Source: Diphasiastrum complanatum (Eukaryota > Streptophyta > Lycopodiopsida > Lycopodiales > Lycopodiaceae). Taken from it: 64,000 nt of DNA. Shown here in pieces: positions 59,692 to 64,000 of this stretch (the first letter of the stretch is position 1; every line of letters begins with the position of its first letter). The DNA lies in assembly GCA_029204225.1 (NCBI GenBank), contig CM055098.1, positions 15,768,858 through 15,832,857 of the forward strand. Reading direction: 5' to 3'. The notes below the pieces were generated by a model. That model had not been told where the DNA came from. It did not search any database and saw only the letters and a program-made list of their open reading frames with translations. A program made the position numbers and the translations under genes.

Positions 59692-60915
59692 TTGTGCTTT
59701 GTGTGTATGGGCAAGGGACACACAGTCAGACAGTGTCCCAAGGGGCCTTTCACTAAGAAAGATAAAAAAGATAAGAAACAAGTTCATCTTGTTCAGACTG
59801 TAAGTTTTCCAAGTGACTCGGCAGCTTCCGAGATCAAAGTGTATCATGAAGACCATGAACACTGTTGCCAGCTTACCTTTGCAATGCTAGCGAGACCCTT
59901 CAGCTTTGGGCCACCTGACCTAGTACGTATGCACGAGAAAGTTGGTAACCAGTCAGTAAGAGTTATGGTTGATGATGGGGCAACCCATAATTTCATCAAC
60001 TACACCCTGGTTAAAAAACTTAAACTACCAGAAGTACCTAGTCAGCATAGGTACATAGTTTCACTAGCTATGGGTGAAGATAAGAAAATCTGAGAAACCA
60101 TGGTAAGTAACTTAAATCTTGGTATTCAGGGGTACCAAGATGAAATAAACTTTCAGATAATGCACCTGGAATGCACAAACATTGTTCTCAGGAGAGATTG
60201 GCTCTACAGTTTAGGACCTTCCCTCCACAGAAACTATCAAGAGAACACCCTCAGCTTTCAGCATAAAGGTCGAGAGATCCAGTTGCATGGGGAGCATGAT
60301 GTTCCCAACAGCCCTATGGTCTGCAGTTCAGAGCTCTGTCAGCTAATCGGAGACGAAGACCATCAGGTATTCTTATGTGACTTTCAGTTTATTCCTGAAG
60401 TTTCTATTTCCAGTTCTATTCAGCAGAAAATCAGTAAATTAGAAACTTTGTTGTCTAAATTTAAAGATGTTTTTCCTGAAGATTTACCACATGGTTTACC
60501 ACCTAGCAGAGAGGTAGATCATGTAATAAACCTAGTACCAGGTACAGCACCTGTTTCTAAACCTCCGTATCGGGTCAGCCGAACAGAGGATGAAGAAATA
60601 ACTAGGCAGTTAACAGACTATCTTGGGAAAGGCCAAATTCAGACCAGTAGTTCACCATGGGCCTCACTAGTCCTATTGGTGAAAAAGAAAGAAGGGTCTA
60701 TGCGTCTTTGCGTAGATTACAGAGCCCTCAATAAAGTCACAATTAAAAATAAATACCCTATGCCTCGGGCAGACGAGTTGTTTGATCAACCCGACAGGGC
60801 TAAGTTTTTCAGCAAAATAGACCTCAGAACGGGATATCATCAAGTCCGTATAAAATCGGAAGATGTCTCGGAAACAGCTTTTAGGACTTGTCACGGTCAT
60901 ATGAGTTTAAGGTGA
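59692..60915 (+). pseudogene. Gypsy family 2 knuckle, protease and first half of RT
   Basis: Knuckle [15 protein letters not shown], protease [19 protein letters not shown], a stop at about 60091, then the RT from [11 protein letters not shown] through [12 protein letters not shown] to the out-of-frame end [13 protein letters not shown] at 60915. The minus-strand copy has no stop at 60091, so that lesion is private to this copy. Confidence 0.85.
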
Positions 60916-61580
60916 TGCCATTTGGGCTCACAAATGCTCCAGCTACCTTTATGACCTTGATGAACAGTGTCCTCAGACCATACTTGGGTAAGTTTGTAGT
61001 TGTATTTTTAGATGACATCCTCGTCTACAGCAAAACAAGGAAGGAGCATCTAAAACACCTCAGAAAGGTGTTTCGATTGCTCAGAAAGCATAAGCTTTAT
61101 GCTAAACAATCCAAGTGTGAATTCTTCGTTGAAGAAGTAGCATATTTGGGTCACATTATCTCTTCAGATGGGATTAAGATGGACCCAAATAAGGTTAAAG
61201 CCATACTCAGTTGGCTGAGACCTTAGAATATTCTGGAACTTCAGATCTTTCTTGGTTTGGCGGGATATTACAGACGATTTGTCAAGGAATATGCTCAGAT
61301 AGCAGTTCCCATGACAAATCTTCTTAAGGGGAAGGGTAAGGAGTTCATTTGGGAGTCCGCACAACAGGAGAGCTTTGATGCTCTCAAAACAGCCTTAGCT
61401 ATAGCACCAGTTTTAAAAGTCGTCGACCCCAATCAGCCATTTGTGGTCGAAACAGATGCTAGCGACTTTGCAGTTGGTGCTGTGCTAACCAGGGTGGACG
61501 ACAAGATGCGTTCGAGAGTAAAAAACTTGAGCCAACTCAGACTAGGTATAGTGCCTATGAAAAGGAACTCTTTTCTATAG
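60888..61580 (+). pseudogene. Gypsy family 2 second half of RT and RNase H start
   Basis: It resumes one frame over as [19 protein letters not shown], with intact catalytic box [11 protein letters not shown] (the minus copy has LSDDI). A stop follows at about 61225, then [16 protein letters not shown] and the RNase H start VETDASDFAVGAVLT, before another frame change. Confidence 0.8.
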
Positions 61581-61609
61581 TCCATGCCCTTAAGACTTGG
61601 AGGCATTAT

Positions 61610-63097
61610 TTGTATGGTGCCAACTTTGAGGTCATGACAGACCATGAAAGTCACAGATACCTTTGCAATCAACCTGAGCTCAGAGGTCGGAAAGCTCGTT
61701 GGGCAGGGTTGATGCAAGAGTTTGATATGTCTATCAGATATAGACGGGGGAAATTCAATACAGTAGCAGATGCCCTTAGCAGAATGCCTATGATAAACGA
61801 GCTGAGTTTTACTCAGATTCGTAATGAGTTACTTGAGTCCTTGAGAGGGAAGGGCCAGCATGATGCATTCTTCTCCACTATCTGGAACTCAGTCCAGAGC
61901 AGACAATTACAGACTCCAGAACCAGTTCCTGGGGCTGGTGCCAGTTCATCCAAGAATATAGCAGCTTCCGTTGAGGATGATGATAAGTCCGAGTATATGT
62001 CAGATGACGTTGAGGATTGTGAGCCTGTATTACCCAAGCAAACCCCAGTGGTTGAGGGTCAGTTGACTCAAAGATTCAAATGGAAACAGTATTCCATTCA
62101 GGATGAGTACTTGCTCTATAGAGATAGAGTATGTGTCCCCAATTCAGAGGATTATAGGCAGCAGGTCCTATATGAATGTCATGACAATCCTAGTGCGGGA
62201 CACCCAGGCCTACAAAAGACCTATGAGCTTCTTCGTAGGCAATTTTTTTGGCCTAGTATGAAAAAGGCCGTCCAACAATATGTAACCAGTTGCCAGAAAT
62301 GTCAAGTAAACAAAGCAGAGCGTTTAAAGGCAGGAGGGTTGTTGCAGCCCTTAGAAATACTAGCTGGTAAATGGGAGAGTATCTCCATGGATTTTATAGT
62401 AGGCCTGCCTAAAACCCAAAAGGGTAATGACGCTATATGGGTCACAGTTGACCGTCTGACCAAAATGGCTCATTTTATTCCGATCAAAGCAACCGTTAGA
62501 GCTCCAGAGTTAGCGAGGTTGTTTGTATTGTACGGTCTACCTTTCGGCATAGTCAGCGACCGAGACAATAAGTTTAATGGAAATTTTTGGAGAGCAGTAT
62601 TCCATCATCTCCATAGTAAACTTAATATGAGTACCACTGACCATCCACAGACGGACGGTCAAACAGAGAGGGTAAATCAGGTGTTGGAGGATATGCTTCG
62701 AGCATACGTCAGCATGAAGCAGACTAATTGGGAGGAGTATCTCTCGATATTAGAGTTTGCTTACAACAGTACCAAACATTCAGCTACGGGATACAGCCCA
62801 TTTATGTTGATGTACGGTTTTCAGCCACGCACACCCACAGCTGTAGGGTTTAAACAAGAAAAAGTTGAAGCAGCCAGAAACTTTTTAGAAGACCTAAACC
62901 ACATGATAGAACATGCTAAGCGTAGCATTAGACAGTCCCAGGATCGAGCCAGGCATTATGCAGATCCACACAGACGGGACGTACAGTTCTCCGCTGGTGA
63001 GAAAGTCTACTTGAGAGTCCCAGTTGACTCTAAACCCTCAAATCAGGAGTGTGTGGTAAGTTGTCTCCTAGGTATTGTGGTCCCTTACCATCAGTAG
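61610..63097 (+). pseudogene. Gypsy family 2 RNase H end and integrase
   Basis: It is 495 codons long. RNase H end is MTDHESHRYLCNQ and VADALSRMP. An acidic Ser-rich linker follows. The integrase zinc-binding region includes [18 protein letters not shown] and CQKCQVNK. The core has Asp at SMDFIVGL, Asp at VSDRDNKF and Glu at DGQTERVNQ. Compared with the minus copy, five residues are lost after LARLFV, just before the second Asp. The frame breaks at 63050 in the C-terminal domain. Confidence 0.85.
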
Positions 63098-63440
63098 GAG
63101 ACTAGGCGAGGTCACCTATGAACTAGAACTCCCACACACTAGTAAGGTTTTTTCAGTCTTTCATGTAAGTCAGTTACGAAAGGCCTTAGCCAGATCAGAA
63201 AATCTGGTAGGGGACAGTGTTCTAGTTCTCCCATTGGATCCTCAGCAACCTCCACATGAACCAGAAGAGATTCTTGATTGTAGAGAGACGCAGACTAGTC
63301 ATACTCTATACCGAGAATATATGGTCAAGTGGAATTAACAGCCTGTTGAGAACCATAGGAAAATCTCGATCGAATAGCCCAAGAATATCATCAGAAAAGC
63401 ACAGCTCGGCAACCACTCTGGAACAACATTAAAGACCAAG
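63075..63440 (+). pseudogene. Integrase tail and chromodomain-like end
   Basis: It shows [20 protein letters not shown] and [11 protein letters not shown], then PEEILDCRETQTSHTLYREY and MVKWN. A stop and frame change follow, then NLDRIAQEYHQKSTARQPLW. The EEIL.CRE...YLVKW...NL pattern is that of the chromodomain which targets these elements to heterochromatin. The aromatic cage cannot be verified because of the break. Confidence 0.6.
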
Positions 63441-63454
63441 CTATGTGTAGCAAC

Positions 63455-63530
63455 CAGGAATGCCAAGGAACCTGAAGTATAAAGAGATCATGCAGCAACC
63501 ATGAATGCCAAGGAAACTGTGGTAGATCAC
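63455..63530. repeat. Two-copy AACCANGAATGCCAAGGAA repeat after gypsy pol
   Basis: CAACCAGGAATGCCAAGGAA (about 63451) and CAACCATGAATGCCAAGGAA (about 63496) lie 45 bases apart, and the text between and after is loosely repeated. A related block, AATGCCAAGGAACTTGGAGTATA, lies in TFIIIA intron 1 near 14208. Confidence 0.7.
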
Positions 63531-63576
63531 CCTGACAAAGAATAGCTGGAACAGACAACTATTGGCCTGCAACCTG

Positions 63577-64000
63577 CTCTTATACCAGGTGAAAAGTACA
63601 GACCCAAAACACAATAGATGGATCTTAGATCTTGGGCCAATTTGGTGTGCACATCTAGATTTACTTACAAGATAGAATTTATCAAGATTAGCATGCTAGA
63701 ATTGCATAAATCACTAAGATCTGATCATGACTGTGAAAATACAATATGGTATTGTCCCTTTCCGTACAACAGCTGCAGCAGGCTGTCCTTCACACATGTG
63801 AAATCTATATCAACCATAAAATCAACATTCTACACATAGAAAATCAAGATATCAAGAGATAAACACATGAGATGGACATAGAAACTCAAGAGATGAATTC
63901 TCCATATAAAATGAGAATACAATGATATGATCTCCATTATGGTATTGCTATTTATAGCTACCAAAATGTCATTTGGCCAATTGCCCTAAACTTACCCTAA
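63577..64000 (-). mobile_element. Probable copia-type LTR running off the window
   Basis: CTCTTATACCA (63577-63587) differs by one base from the primer site used by the other elements and is followed by TGAAAAGTACAG at 63590, similar to the LTR start of element C (TGTGAAAGTACTG). No second edge is visible before 64000. It may belong to an element beyond the window or be a lone LTR. Confidence 0.45.

Larger units (their letters stand above)
59628..63440 (+). mobile_element. Ty3/gypsy chromovirus (family 2), close relative of the TFIIIA-intron element
   Basis: It begins inside gag (the [20 protein letters not shown] joint) and continues with protease, RT, RNase H, integrase and a chromodomain-like end. 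Nearly every stretch matches the minus-strand element at 16525-20070. Five-prime LTR, primer site and most of gag are missing. It has a stop after GEDKKI in the protease-RT linker, a stop after LSWLRP in RT, a frame change in RNase H and a 15-base loss in the integrase. Confidence 0.9.

Overview
The window looks like nuclear DNA from a large, repeat-rich land-plant genome, probably a fern or another lineage with a bloated genome. This is inferred from four things: spliceosomal GT-AG introns; two plant gene families, a TFIIIA zinc-finger protein and an EID1-like F-box protein; abundant Ty1/copia and Ty3/gypsy (chromovirus-type) retrotransposons with tRNA-iMet primer sites; and very long CT/GA microsatellites. 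There are no bacterial operons, rRNA genes, CRISPR arrays or intact tRNAs.

Layout. 1-13.3 kb is a graveyard of copia and gypsy fragments. It includes a copia arrangement on the minus strand in which one LTR (9731-10391) has internal sequence on both sides. 13.93-24.33 kb (+) is a five-exon gene for transcription factor IIIA (about 310 residues, eight recognisable zinc fingers). Its first intron holds a candidate stop-containing cassette exon where plants keep the 5S-rRNA-mimic 'suicide' exon. Its third intron, 8.4 kb long, holds a nest of transposons: a chromovirus (16525-22297, minus) inserted into a DUF659 hAT transposase gene (pieces at 16139-16505 and 22300-23200, minus). 28.6-31.4 kb is a truncated copia element (minus) with one LTR. 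It abuts an intronless, broken copy of the cytosolic Fe-S scaffold ATPase NBP35 (31439-32335, minus). 36233-37024 (+) is an intact single-exon EID1-like F-box gene.

37-48.5 kb is mostly non-coding, with microsatellites up to about 120 bp, recent tandem duplications, and fragments of gypsy integrase, a copia LTR and copia reverse transcriptase. 48657-49096 (+) looks like the first exon of a gene with an organelle-targeting N-terminus whose ATG abuts a GA repeat. 49.9-55.3 kb holds badly decayed gypsy and copia pieces. 56.3-63.4 kb (+) joins three gypsy remnants; the last (59628-63440) is a close relative of the chromovirus in the TFIIIA intron and shares its reverse-transcriptase frameshift. 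The window ends in a copia-type LTR.

How it fits together. Only TFIIIA and the F-box gene, plus perhaps the partial exon at 48.7 kb, look like working host genes. TFIIIA acts in 5S rRNA transcription and the F-box protein in ubiquitin-dependent light or hormone signalling; nothing links them except position. Every mobile element carries stops, frameshifts or deletions. No previously undescribed system was established. The strongest leads are the TFIIIA cassette with its transposon-like sequence, the odd fourth zinc finger, the shared frameshift, and several unexplained hairpin clusters.
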